Program-made: the position numbers and the translations under genes | Source of the DNA: Herbaspirillum sp. CF444 | GTDB lineage: Bacteria; Pseudomonadota; Gammaproteobacteria; Burkholderiales; Burkholderiaceae_D | Length of the DNA stretch: 53,282 nt | NCBI RefSeq assembly: GCF_000282135.1 | Contig: NZ_AKJW01000017.1 | Location: 1 to 53,282, forward strand | Direction of reading: 5' to 3' | The notes under the pieces: generated by a model | Databases searched by the model: none | Seen by the model: only the letters and a program-made list of their open reading frames with translations | What the model was told of the DNA's origin: nothing | In this document: piece by piece, positions 7,101 to 14,193 of the stretch | How the letters are laid out: every line of letters starts with the position of its first letter | How positions within the stretch are numbered: position 1 is the first letter of the stretch

Positions 7101-9706
7101 AATTGATCGTCGCTATCGGTGTGGCGACCGAAGCTGACAAATTTCTTCACTTTTCTGACATCCGCACGCAAGGCTTTAATCTGCCTGTCAAGATCGTTTT
7201 TTATGCTTGTGTTTGATACAGGAACGATGAGCGTGATGCTGACCTGGCTTTCTTCATCTCCGTATGTCAAGGTTTTTGTTTTTCCTTCCGGATTGACAAA
7301 GGATGCCGTCAGTTTCAGGTCCAGGTTAGCTTCAAGAACGTCAATTCCTGCGCTTCCCTCATTCGTGCATGTTGAAAAATCGAATTTGAAATCGTCGCTC
7401 CATACTTCTTCAATGAAAAGCCGCGTGACGTCATCATTTACGGTAAAGATTTTCAAATGAGCGATGCTGTCATACTCGACATTGTCCGGATGCAGTCTTT
7501 CATAGTCATCGAGAGAAAAGACTTTCAGATCATCGTTCGATGCCGCCGGCATCGAATAATCGGCCATCATCACGTCACGAACGAAGGTATCGTCAGGCAG
7601 GATATTGTCGAATGGCGACGGCCCTTCTGTCGTCGACGCCTCGGGACTTTCCGTCGGCGCCGCTTCGCCGTCGTCTGCATCGTTTCGCCCGGTCCCGGAC
7701 AGATAGGCGATTGCGGTTCCTGCTGCCGCGCCGACAGCAAGTATGGCCGCGACAGCAGCTCCCGCAAGCGCCCTTAAGGGATTTCTTTTGATCCAGCCAA
7801 TTGCACCGCCTCCTCCCGCAGCCTCGACCAGTTTCCGCGCGGCTACCTGTACGTCGTCATCTGCTCCTTCATCGACCGGGGCTTCCACATCCGCCTGTCC
7901 CCACAACGCCATAGTTACTCCCGTCGTCGTGAAGGTAATCATCGGTATCGTTTCACCGTTGTTTGCAGCGCCCGTCGTCCGGGGGCCGACGGATCGCACT
8001 GAGGACTCCGAAGAGTCGGCCTGACGCGCTGAAAACACCGATGCCGGCAGTTCCGGGTCCGATATCGTGGCGCTTTGCGCAAAAAATTCATTAAGATCCG
8101 ACGTCACATTTGCCACCGCCTGGCCTGAATGTGCTCCTCTGTCCACGCTTCCAACCGGTGGTTCCTGCCCCTCAAAAAAACGCAGGCCGGGCAGAAACAA
8201 TGGTCGCACGTCCTCGGAAAGATTCATCTGCGCCGGCTGTTCCGGCGCGGGCGGTCGTGCTGCAGCCAACAGTTTTTCCTTGTGCGCCGCGCTGACCGGC
8301 ATCTGCCATGAGGTCCTCGCCGAGGCGCCGTTCCGGTTGACCTTGTGCGCCTGGAACCGTGCCAGATAAGGCGACGAATCAACAAATTCCACATGAATGA
8401 GGTGCAGTTCCCCGGTCTTGTTTGCCCACCGCCGCTCGGAAGCTTCAGCGTAGCTGGCGTGACCCGCGGGCTTGCCGTGCGTCAGCAGAGGATTAGGCTT
8501 TCGCGTAGAGGAAACCACTCGCCATTCTGCTCTGGCGAGCGCATGGGCTTGACCGGCCTGCTCCGCTTCTGCCGCCCTGACCGCGCCGGCTGTCGCGTTG
8601 TGTGTCTGCGGAGGATTGCCGACGGCCGATTGCAGGCCGCCATCCGGACCGATGAAATCCAGCTCATAGGTCACTTCAACCGGCTCCTTGCTGTCGGCCG
8701 CATTCTTAAATGACGCTACGTTTTTTTCAAAGACAGTGCTGCTCCCGTTCTTTTGCCCGATCGAGATTTGTACCGTGCGGACAGAGTCGGGAAGCTGCGC
8801 GGCATCTGCCGTCACGTTCGCGTTCACGCTTGCATTCGCGTTCGCGCTGCCCGAGGTTTCCGTGAACATTCTGATTTCTTCTTCCAGATTGCCCGCTTTC
8901 TCCTGCAGCAATCTGACGACATTGTCCTCACCGGCATGTTCGTCCTGCGGCTCGCCCAGCCTCATGAGCGCAGTCGTCTGCGGTCTGGTCTCCCGACGCG
9001 GAACCGTGTTGTAATTATTCCAGTAATTCTGCACCTCGCTGCTTGTGTGCGACCATAGCATCAGCATATCGGCAAGGAGGCTGCGTCCCGGCTCCGGCGG
9101 GGGATAATCCTGTTCCGACGGCGGCTGGTCCGCTGCCCATATCCACCAGGCGTCATTGAATATCGAATTCCCCTGCGGCAGCCTGCCGCGCGTGAACAGG
9201 TTCCACATGTCCCGAAGCGCTATTGTCAGCGCCAGCCATAAAGGACGCGCCAGCGGCGCGCTCCAGTGCGACAACAGTCGCGCGATCGTGACCGCGCCCG
9301 TGAAGATCAGCAGACGCCCGATATCTTCGGCGTCCGCTTCCGTCGTGCCGCTCTCACCCGGCAGGCTGTCGATGAAATCGGGCCCGACGGGCTCCTCTTG
9401 CGCCAGCACCCGGCACCCGATCTGTATCCACGCCAGCGCCAGCAATAACTCCCGGAAACCTTCCATCACCGTCAGTCCGGGATCATCCGGATATTGATGC
9501 CAGTAAGGTTCTGCAGCTTCGCTGTCTTCCTTTTGACGGCAGCAGGATATCCAGGCGTCGTCAGGCCGGCACTCAGGAACTTCCTCCTCATCATCGTCCT
9601 GCACAATCGCGCGTCTCTCGATCCCGGAAAACGGACCGGCCTGCGCGGTTCTCTTGCCTGGCTCAGCCTTGTTCTCGGGCCGCTCTTCATCATATGTGGT
9701 AGGCAT
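4166..9706 (-). CDS. Giant protein of unknown function with HExxGH motif
   Basis: 1846 residues; no family recognised. Seen in order: an acidic start (DDDEEE near residue 40); hydrophobic stretches near 84-102 and 129-172; a low-complexity Asn/Ala patch (SANANASVNANV, about 287-298); a long polar linker; a strongly hydrophobic Gly/Ala-rich segment near 644-670 after a KRNP positive patch, a likely single membrane helix; then about 1170 residues of mixed alpha/beta sequence. HETLGH at about 1412-1417 has the HExxGH spacing known from dipeptidyl-peptidase III (M49) zinc peptidases, with a helix Glu (WEMSALAYRD) about 49 residues after the first His as a possible third ligand. No N-terminal signal peptide. 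ATG 9706 is preferred over in-frame TTG 9712 because AAGGA lies 9 nt upstream. Parts (about 5.1-7.5 kb) are visibly AT-richer than neighbouring genes, suggesting acquisition. A secreted toxin or effector is a guess, not shown. Confidence 0.85.
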   Translation of the reverse strand: MPTTYDEERPENKAEPGKRTAQAGPFSGIERRAIVQDDDEEEVPECRPDDAWISCCRQKEDSEAAEPYWHQYPDDPGLTVMEGFRELLLALAWIQIGCRVLAQEEPVGPDFIDSLPGESGTTEADAEDIGRLLIFTGAVTIARLLSHWSAPLARPLWLALTIALRDMWNLFTRGRLPQGNSIFNDAWWIWAADQPPSEQDYPPPEPGRSLLADMLMLWSHTSSEVQNYWNNYNTVPRRETRPQTTALMRLGEPQDEHAGEDNVVRLLQEKAGNLEEEIRMFTETSGSANANASVNANVTADAAQLPDSVRTVQISIGQKNGSSTVFEKNVASFKNAADSKEPVEVTYELDFIGPDGGLQSAVGNPPQTHNATAGAVRAAEAEQAGQAHALARAEWRVVSSTRKPNPLLTHGKPAGHASYAEASERRWANKTGELHLIHVEFVDSSPYLARFQAHKVNRNGASARTSWQMPVSAAHKEKLLAAARPPAPEQPAQMNLSEDVRPLFLPGLRFFEGQEPPVGSVDRGAHSGQAVANVTSDLNEFFAQSATISDPELPASVFSARQADSSESSVRSVGPRTTGAANNGETIPMITFTTTGVTMALWGQADVEAPVDEGADDDVQVAARKLVEAAGGGGAIGWIKRNPLRALAGAAVAAILAVGAAAGTAIAYLSGTGRNDADDGEAAPTESPEASTTEGPSPFDNILPDDTFVRDVMMADYSMPAASNDDLKVFSLDDYERLHPDNVEYDSIAHLKIFTVNDDVTRLFIEEVWSDDFKFDFSTCTNEGSAGIDVLEANLDLKLTASFVNPEGKTKTLTYGDEESQVSITLIVPVSNTSIKNDLDRQIKALRADVRKVKKFVSFGRHTDSDDQFKYGSFILYPGQKGTIVAMDDHVPMRIWVPVSLDGDDGRTLENNSVNRFYFKTQSFLDSRHMRVTFMDEDYKPKLILTGDAPAVKKLADTLRVLVPRTMLNEQHRFMDVHEEKEKNVDPFTFSLANNRSVLHAMIKTLKLYDLKILQADPKIKVPANRETVPFEKRYYTNLQKNAAGLGAKYETYWSRKTDGQSGLNNFGLLTENIRRHFMVSLSQYEYELTQQATELLRLAFLKSLKSGYQADLQRPGITAEEATTIKNNIARFPDVIVENFNVLGSAFHDIIKFTDKKNKLIVLYFIGADNPFFEFKDEAQLNEWFRGVVSDGDTHDVIKRHIELRSRSERKSKNGETEHGFDYLLEHADDKTDFFQTKPMKIESGENFFMYFAQAARVRLLNDAHFIQSRSEAMLGNFYVDTASSGEMHELNMKMVNMVNKNYVELGPQHLKQEHALNREGRALYWLMQVDQSEHSGYAHVSEESVRTVLSEMDLEKEEPDIISIVTRAERIDLKQLLVDMSSRIINGNDCSINKGCLDFLHYKRAVDVVHETLGHGASSSYTERSMYIEQINRLKDIQTLTTSDNSNKDFRKIDRAAWEMSALAYRDRITADYVYSEKHILDIAANAMEINPLVMKMNALDEGHEHDGERKSIVISIAQMLEVYDDWKHIIDNNFPLLHPHRPSDVAKEDEEPTPDVLQAQVFQSIRTIAGADIRYVRLAENYLRRFRPEMAASASDFTWQLELARQLNDMQTLPDKDEYGVINMAGMDKAASMLLRDKGMKWYAPPTLKDFLEKSLEKTMEDLLEKVYERGQPYWIKQDDGSEIDPSGGVRRVPVDVTPSILTDYSGYTLKLFLHNLDKALENPIGDLSVQLMNVHGDWTEQDKQIAKDIGAAVHKLLELGGYVPLTGNVVATGLALRPIASSVTKFIKRRVDEGGSFGRQDVKDVATIIWTFIGLKIPNDDYMPINIFGHIVFNEGIGLIPD

Positions 9707-9712
9707 GGTCAA

Positions 9713-10142
9713 TTGTCCTTGCTAGAAGGCAGCTCATCAACCGGCATGCGATGTTAATTTTCCGAAGAGGGAAAACTCGCGCTCACGCGGGTTGACGACA
9801 TGCGTTCTGATGAGATGGTTGTGCAAGACTCGCGGTCTGACAGAAGGATGCTGTCGTTATGCAGATTACCGAATCATCGCGGCAAGGGTCAATAGAAGGA
9901 AGTCCAGAACGCCGTCGCGAACGGTACCTGAAAGGGCAGCGTGTCGCTCAGCGCATCCCATTCCGGCGCCAGCGCGGCCAAGCCTGCAGGGGAGCACCCG
10001 GCGGCGCATCCGCTGTTTCGGTTTTGCCTTTGCTGTTGTTGTCCTGCGCATTCTTCTGACTCATCGTGGACAATGCCGCCATCTTGAAAGGAGGTGGCGG
10101 GCAATCTGAAAATCAATCTGTGATGCCGGCCGGATCCGGAAC
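9713..10142. other. Intergenic region upstream of the giant gene
   Basis: 430 bases between the giant gene and the crotonase gene. It holds a short coding-looking stretch split over two frames (9889-10064, listed separately). A plus-strand AAAGGAGGT near 10086-10095 has no start codon at a useful distance. I looked for Hrp-box (GGAACC/CCAC) and PIP-box (TTCGB repeat) type III secretion promoter motifs and found no convincing match. The stretch 9713-9880 shows no clear gene and presumably contains the promoter of the giant gene. Confidence 0.5.
9889..10064 (-). pseudogene. Possible small frameshifted gene
   Basis: On the minus strand an ATG at 10064 opens a hydrophilic frame beginning MSQKNAQDNNSKGKTETADA that stops after 38 codons. 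An overlapping frame continues with GLAALAPEWDALSDTLPF and ends at the TGA 9889-9891, with high third-position GC typical of coding DNA in this genome. One frameshift near 9975 would join them into a single product of about 57 residues. There is no clear ribosome-binding site at 10064. It lies directly upstream of the giant gene on the same strand and could be a dead gene or a chance open frame. Function unknown. Confidence 0.25.
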
Positions 10143-10859
10143 TCAGGTTGTTCCGGGACGCTTGGTGAGCAAACGATGCTTTTCCGAAGAGAAGGATTCG
10201 TTCAGTGTAGTAGAGGAGGCATTGCCAAGTAAGGTCTTGAACTGTTCAAACGCAGCCGGGGCGGACGCCAGCGCCGCCGACAACTGCTCGGCCCATGCCA
10301 GCGCCTTGTCCAGCGCGGCGCCGTCTGCGCTCAGTTTGTTGACCAGTCCGGCGGCCTGCAGGCGCGTTGCGGTAAGCGGCTTGGCGTCGAGCAGGATTTC
10401 TGCGGTCCATTGCTGCGGCAGGCGTTGCGGCAGGAACCAGCCGGCGCCGCCGACGGCCCAGGTGCCGATCTGTGCGGGAGAGATGCCGAAGCCGGCGTTC
10501 TGGCCGGCCACGATCAGGTCGCTGGCCAGCGCCAGCGAAAAACCGGCATCGACGGCAACGCCTTCGACCGCGGCGATGATCGGTTTGGGAAAGCTGCGCA
10601 TGGTTTCGATCAGGTTTTGCAGGTTTTCCAGAACCAAGACTTGGGTTTCCAGGTCCTTGCCGGCTTCCACGCCGCTGCAAAAACATTGATCGGCGCCGGT
10701 CAGCACGATGGCGCTGACGGAGTCGTCGCGTTCGGCTTTCGACAGCGTTTCGATGGCGGCAGCGACAACGCTGCCGTCCAGCGCATTTTGTCGGCCCGGA
10801 TTGGCGAAGATGAGAACCAATGTGGCGTCGTGTCGGCTTGCTTTGAGTTCGGCGGTCAT
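10143..10859 (-). CDS. Crotonase-fold enoyl-CoA hydratase/isomerase family protein
   Basis: A 238-residue single-domain crotonase-superfamily member. ANPGRQNALDG near the start and AIVLTGADQCFCSGVEAGKD supply the first oxyanion-hole strand; GVAVDAGFSLALASDL supplies the second. The two glutamates of classical enoyl-CoA hydratase are not conserved: by alignment Ser stands at the first (SLALASDL) and Pro at the second (GISPAQIGT). It is therefore probably not an ordinary hydratase, although CoA-ester binding is likely. It lies 47 nt after the aminotransferase gene on the same strand and may share its transcript. A decayed paralogue lies on the other side of the giant gene. Substrate unknown. 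Confidence 0.8.
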   Translation of the reverse strand: MTAELKASRHDATLVLIFANPGRQNALDGSVVAAAIETLSKAERDDSVSAIVLTGADQCFCSGVEAGKDLETQVLVLENLQNLIETMRSFPKPIIAAVEGVAVDAGFSLALASDLIVAGQNAGFGISPAQIGTWAVGGAGWFLPQRLPQQWTAEILLDAKPLTATRLQAAGLVNKLSADGAALDKALAWAEQLSAALASAPAAFEQFKTLLGNASSTTLNESFSSEKHRLLTKRPGTT

Positions 10860-10906
10860 GGAGTCGCGTTTTTCGTTGTTGTGATTTTTGTCAGGGAGAT
10901 GACGCC

Positions 10907-12067
10907 TTACAGTTTCGCCAGCCGGTCCAGCGCCAGGCGCAGGGTTTCGTCTTTCTTGGCGAAGCAGAAGCGCACGATGCCGGATTCTTTCGGCGTGTTG
11001 TAGAACGCCGAAACGGGAATGGCGGCAACGCCGATTTCCGTGGTCAGCCATTTGGAAAATTCGGCTTCGGGCAAGTCCGAAATCGCGCCGTATTCCACGC
11101 ACTGGAAGTAGGTGCCTTCCGACGGCAGCAGTTTGAAGCGCGTGTTTTTCAGGCCTTCGCGGAACAGATCGCGCTTGTGCTGGTAGAAGGCCGGCAGGTC
11201 GACGTACGGCGCCGGGTTCGTCATGTATTCGGTCAGGCCGTATTGCACCGGTGTGTTGACGGTGAAGACGTTGAACTGGTGCACCTTGCGGAATTCTGCG
11301 GTCAGGGCGGCGGGCGCTGCAACAAAGCCGACTTTCCAGCCGGTGACGTGATAGGTCTTGCCGAAACTGGAGTTGATGAAGGTGCGCGGCGACAGTTCGG
11401 GATGGCGGCACAGCGACTCGTGGCTCTGGCCGTCGTAGACCATGTGTTCGTACACTTCGTCGGACAGGATCAGGATGCCGGTGTTGCGCACGATGTCGGC
11501 CAGCGCGTCGATGTCGGCTTTCTTCAGGATGGAACCGGTCGGATTGTGCGGCGTATTGACCATGATCAGGCGCGTCTTGCTCGTCACCGCGGCGGCAACC
11601 TTGTCCCACGGCACGCTGTAGCCTTCGCTGGTCACCGTCATCTGGACGAAGACGGGAATGCCGCCGGCCAGCTCGATCGCCGGTACGTAGCAATCATAGG
11701 CCGGTTCGATCACGATCACTTCGTCGCCTGCATGGACCGCGCACAGGATCGAGGTCAGGATGCCTTGGGTGGCGCCGGCGGTGACGGTGATTTCGCTGGT
11801 CGGATCGTAGGCATGGCCATGCAGCGCCCGGATCTTGTTCGCAATCGCTTCGCGCAGGACCGGTACGCCCGCCATCGGCGGATACTGGTTCAGGCCAGTT
11901 TTCATCGCCTGGGTGACGGCATCGACCAGCGCCGGATCGCAATCGAAATCGGGAAAACCCTGGCCGAGATTGACCGCGCCTTTTTCACTGGCGAGCGCCG
12001 ACATGACGGTGAAGATGGTGGTGCCGACCTTGGGCAGTTTGGAAACGATGTTGACGGGCTGGCTCAT
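10907..12067 (-). CDS. PLP-dependent aminotransferase, methionine aminotransferase-like (YbdL type)
   Basis: A 386-residue fold-type I class I/II aminotransferase. Motifs in order: NLGQGFPDFDCD (substrate-binding start), TAGATQGI (phosphate loop), NTPHNPTG (residues 171-178), Asp203 in LILSDEVYEH (pairs with the PLP nitrogen) and Lys237 in SSFGKTYHVTGWK (Schiff-base lysine). The length and the GFPDFDCD and GKTYHVTGWKVG segments fit the YbdL/kynurenine aminotransferase-like group that transaminates methionine and aromatic amino acids with 2-oxo acids. Cytoplasmic homodimer by family knowledge. The start ATG 12067 is chosen by family length; the upstream extension of the frame has no homology pattern. 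Confidence 0.88.
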   Translation of the reverse strand: MSQPVNIVSKLPKVGTTIFTVMSALASEKGAVNLGQGFPDFDCDPALVDAVTQAMKTGLNQYPPMAGVPVLREAIANKIRALHGHAYDPTSEITVTAGATQGILTSILCAVHAGDEVIVIEPAYDCYVPAIELAGGIPVFVQMTVTSEGYSVPWDKVAAAVTSKTRLIMVNTPHNPTGSILKKADIDALADIVRNTGILILSDEVYEHMVYDGQSHESLCRHPELSPRTFINSSFGKTYHVTGWKVGFVAAPAALTAEFRKVHQFNVFTVNTPVQYGLTEYMTNPAPYVDLPAFYQHKRDLFREGLKNTRFKLLPSEGTYFQCVEYGAISDLPEAEFSKWLTTEIGVAAIPVSAFYNTPKESGIVRFCFAKKDETLRLALDRLAKL

Positions 12068-12195
12068 TGCTGAAATCTGAGAAATGGGTAGGCGGACAGG
12101 ATGGCAAACGTACAGAGATGGCATTTTAGCCGGATTTGGGGCGTCGTTCCGACTTGGTGCGCGGCATGCCGGCGTCTGTGTTGCGATGGCGCCGG

Positions 12196-12729
12196 TTATG
12201 CGGACGCCGGTTGGGCATCCCCGGTATCCAGCGCGGCATGCCAGGTTTGCGGCGTCATGATGGCGAACATGTTCTTGCGGGCGGTTTTCTTCGCCAGCTT
12301 GAGCAGGGCTTTGTCCTTGGTGATGAGCACGTCGGCTTCGGCCTGCAGCGACAGCTCCAGAAATTTCTGATCGTCGGGGTCGGTGCATGCCGGCAGGCCG
12401 AAGGTGTTGACGACCGCATCCGGCAGGCAGGCAATCAAGCGGTCGAACTCGGCGCGGATGGCGGGCTTGTCGTCTTCCTTGAGCGGCAGGTGAGGGTAGT
12501 TGAGCACGACCAGCCATTCCATGCGGCAGTCTGCGCGAGTGACGGCATGGACTTCGCGGTTTTCCATGGCCTGCAGCAAGCGCGCCCAGCGCGGGTCGCG
12601 AAAAACGAACAGATCCAGGCAGACGTTGGTATCGAGGACGATGCGGCGCGTCTTGCGGGCGTCGACATGGATGTCGGATGCGGACGCGCCGCCGGAAATG
12701 GCAGTGCTTGTTTCTGTGCTAATTGTCAA
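12196..12729 (-). CDS. PIN-domain protein (possible ribonuclease toxin)
   Basis: About 177 residues, PIN family of the type found in toxin-antitoxin modules. The acidic catalytic residues are visible: Asp in IVLDTNVCLDLF, Glu in CRMEWLVV, and the downstream pair TDPDDQKFLEL and VLITKDKALL. PIN domains are Mg-dependent ribonucleases. No ATG precedes the domain; the likely start is TTG 12729, which overlaps the stop of the DUF2513 gene by 11 nt, so translation of the two is probably coupled. The N-terminal 25 residues before the domain are low complexity. Whether it is a toxin, and whether the upstream partner antagonises it, is inferred from the arrangement. Confidence 0.75.
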   Translation of the reverse strand: MTISTETSTAISGGASASDIHVDARKTRRIVLDTNVCLDLFVFRDPRWARLLQAMENREVHAVTRADCRMEWLVVLNYPHLPLKEDDKPAIRAEFDRLIACLPDAVVNTFGLPACTDPDDQKFLELSLQAEADVLITKDKALLKLAKKTARKNMFAIMTPQTWHAALDTGDAQPASA

Positions 12730-13009
12730 AACCGCGTGCTTTCGTAGTATCTGCCGGAGCGACGGGGGCGCTCAGATCGTTGCCTGCTTCAAGGACGTCA
12801 TAGCCCTGATCGCTCACGCGCCAGAATTGATGAATGTCGACCGCCACCAGGCCGCGGTCGTGCAGCAGGCGTAGATGGTGCAGGATCAGCTCCGGCGGGG
12901 TGTTCTGCGTGGCGAGATTGGTCTGGATTTTCTCGACGTCGCCGTAGGAGGTGCCGAATGAGGACAGCGTTTTCAAGATATCCGCCATCAATGATTTGTC
13001 GCGTTTCAT
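12719..13009 (-). CDS. DUF2513-like winged-helix protein
   Basis: A 96-residue protein starting MKRDKSLMADILKTL, with the HLRLLHDRGLVAVD and FWRVSDQGYDVLEA segments of DUF2513: helix-turn-helix, then a wing. These proteins resemble small transcriptional regulators, but their role is not established. The start is firm because AGGAGG lies 6 nt before ATG 13009. Its 3' end overlaps the start of the PIN gene, so the two form one unit. It may act as a regulator or antitoxin for the PIN protein; this is inference. Confidence 0.7.
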   Translation of the reverse strand: MKRDKSLMADILKTLSSFGTSYGDVEKIQTNLATQNTPPELILHHLRLLHDRGLVAVDIHQFWRVSDQGYDVLEAGNDLSAPVAPADTTKARGFDN

Positions 13010-13203
13010 ATAGCCTCCTGATGTGGTCGAATCGTGCAGGGATCTTTCGTCAATCCGCTTCGTCGCCTGCATGCGATGTCGAGGGCGATGGTTCTTGCTT
13101 TTTTCCTGCCTTGCTCCATAAGCAAATACTAATCCATGTTTAATCGGAACGCATTTAAAAGCATTATTCTTTCTGTCATCTTGTGTTCTTGTCCATCGGC
13201 CTC

Positions 13204-13298
13204 GTGCATGGCCGAACCGGCTTGCGCCGCGAGCTTGCTGCCGGTCTGGAAGGCTATGCCGCCAATGACGCTGATGATGTCGACGATTTTCCTGGATT
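13204..13298 (-). pseudogene. Relic of a methyl-accepting chemotaxis protein gene
   Basis: Read on the minus strand, this stretch encodes KIVDIISVIGGIAFQTG followed directly by SKLAAQAGSAMHE. In the intact chemoreceptor at 14194-15849 the same blocks are KIADIISVIDGIAFQTN and SRLVAQAGSTMQD, separated there by about 60 residues of the signalling hairpin tip. It is thus an internally deleted fragment of an MCP signalling domain. No gene-length frame surrounds it. The rest of the gap 13010-13363 holds the DUF2513 promoter region on one side and the short leader of yaaA on the other. Confidence 0.7.
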
Positions 13299-13363
13299 GC
13301 GTCCGGTAAGACGGCTTGCACCGGTTTCGGTATCATTACGAAAAATTCAAACGGATCCTCCCC

Positions 13364-14140
13364 ATGCTCATCGTCTTATCGCCCGCCAAATCCCTCGACT
13401 ACGACACCCCGCCCACCACCGACCTGCATACCAAGCCCGATTTCATCGCCCGTTCCGCCGAGTTGATCGAAGTGCTGAAAGAAAAATCGCCTGCGCAGAT
13501 TTCCACGCTGATGGGGATTTCGGATCAGTTGGCTGCCCTGAATGTCGAGCGCTATGCTTCCTGGTCGCGCAAATTCACGACCAAAAACAGCAAGCAGGCG
13601 GTGCTGGCTTTCAACGGCGATGTATATGAAGGTCTCAACGCCGCTTCGCTTTCCGTGAGGCAACTCGATTACGTGCAAACGCATGTGCGCATCCTGTCGG
13701 GTCTGTACGGCGCCTTGCGTCCCCTGGACCTGATGCAGCCGTATCGCCTGGAAATGGGCACCCGGCTGCAGAATCCGCGTGGCAAGGATTTGTATGCGTT
13801 CTGGGGCGAGGACGTCACCAAAGCGCTCAATGCCGAACTGGCGCAGCATAAATCCAAGGTGCTGGTGAATCTGGCGTCGGAAGAGTATTTCAAGGTGATC
13901 AAGACCAAGGTGCTGGACGCCAGGGTGATTTCCCCGGTCTTCGAAGACTGGAAGGACGGCAAGTACAAGATCATCTCTTTCTACGCCAAGCGCGCACGCG
14001 GCCTGATGGCGCGATACGCGGCGCTCAAGGGCGTCAATCAGGCCGAGAAGCTGAAGAACTTCGACCTGGATGGTTATGCTTTCTATGAAGCGGCGTCGAG
14101 CGAGACATCATGGGTGTTCCGCCGGCGCATTGGGAACTGA
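13364..14140 (+). CDS. yaaA: Peroxide stress protein YaaA
   Basis: 258 residues, matching the YaaA (DUF328/UPF0246) family over its full length. It opens [13 protein letters not shown], the family signature, and shows [32 protein letters not shown] and NLASEEY. In Escherichia coli YaaA limits iron-dependent damage during hydrogen peroxide stress and binds DNA. Cytoplasmic. The start was taken at ATG 13364 by family length. The gene is followed by a strong bidirectional terminator shared with the convergent chemoreceptor gene. Confidence 0.93.
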   Translation: MLIVLSPAKSLDYDTPPTTDLHTKPDFIARSAELIEVLKEKSPAQISTLMGISDQLAALNVERYASWSRKFTTKNSKQAVLAFNGDVYEGLNAASLSVRQLDYVQTHVRILSGLYGALRPLDLMQPYRLEMGTRLQNPRGKDLYAFWGEDVTKALNAELAQHKSKVLVNLASEEYFKVIKTKVLDARVISPVFEDWKDGKYKIISFYAKRARGLMARYAALKGVNQAEKLKNFDLDGYAFYEAASSETSWVFRRRIGN

Positions 14141-14160
14141 ATCGGGCTTCATCAATGAAA

Positions 14161-14186
14161 AACGCGCCTGCCGGCGCGTTTTTTTT
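14161..14186. terminator. Bidirectional terminator between yaaA and the chemoreceptor gene
   Basis: Perfect 8-bp stem aacgcgcc (14161-14168) and ggcgcgtt (14173-14180) with a TGCC loop. A T-run follows on the plus strand (to 14186) and a shorter T-run flanks it on the minus strand, serving the two convergent genes. Confidence 0.9.
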
Positions 14187-14193
14187 GCCATGA

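Noticed and set aside
9713..9890. Type III secretion promoter (Hrp or PIP box) before the giant gene
   Set aside because: No convincing match to either consensus was found on the minus strand.
10860..11693. Long minus-strand open frame running into the crotonase gene from upstream
   Set aside because: Upstream of ATG 10859 it is a shifted frame of the aminotransferase gene; the true crotonase start is internal.
13010..13336. Upstream extension of the DUF2513 frame
   Set aside because: AGGAGG before ATG 13009 fixes the start, and the upstream part crosses the chemoreceptor relic in a wrong frame.
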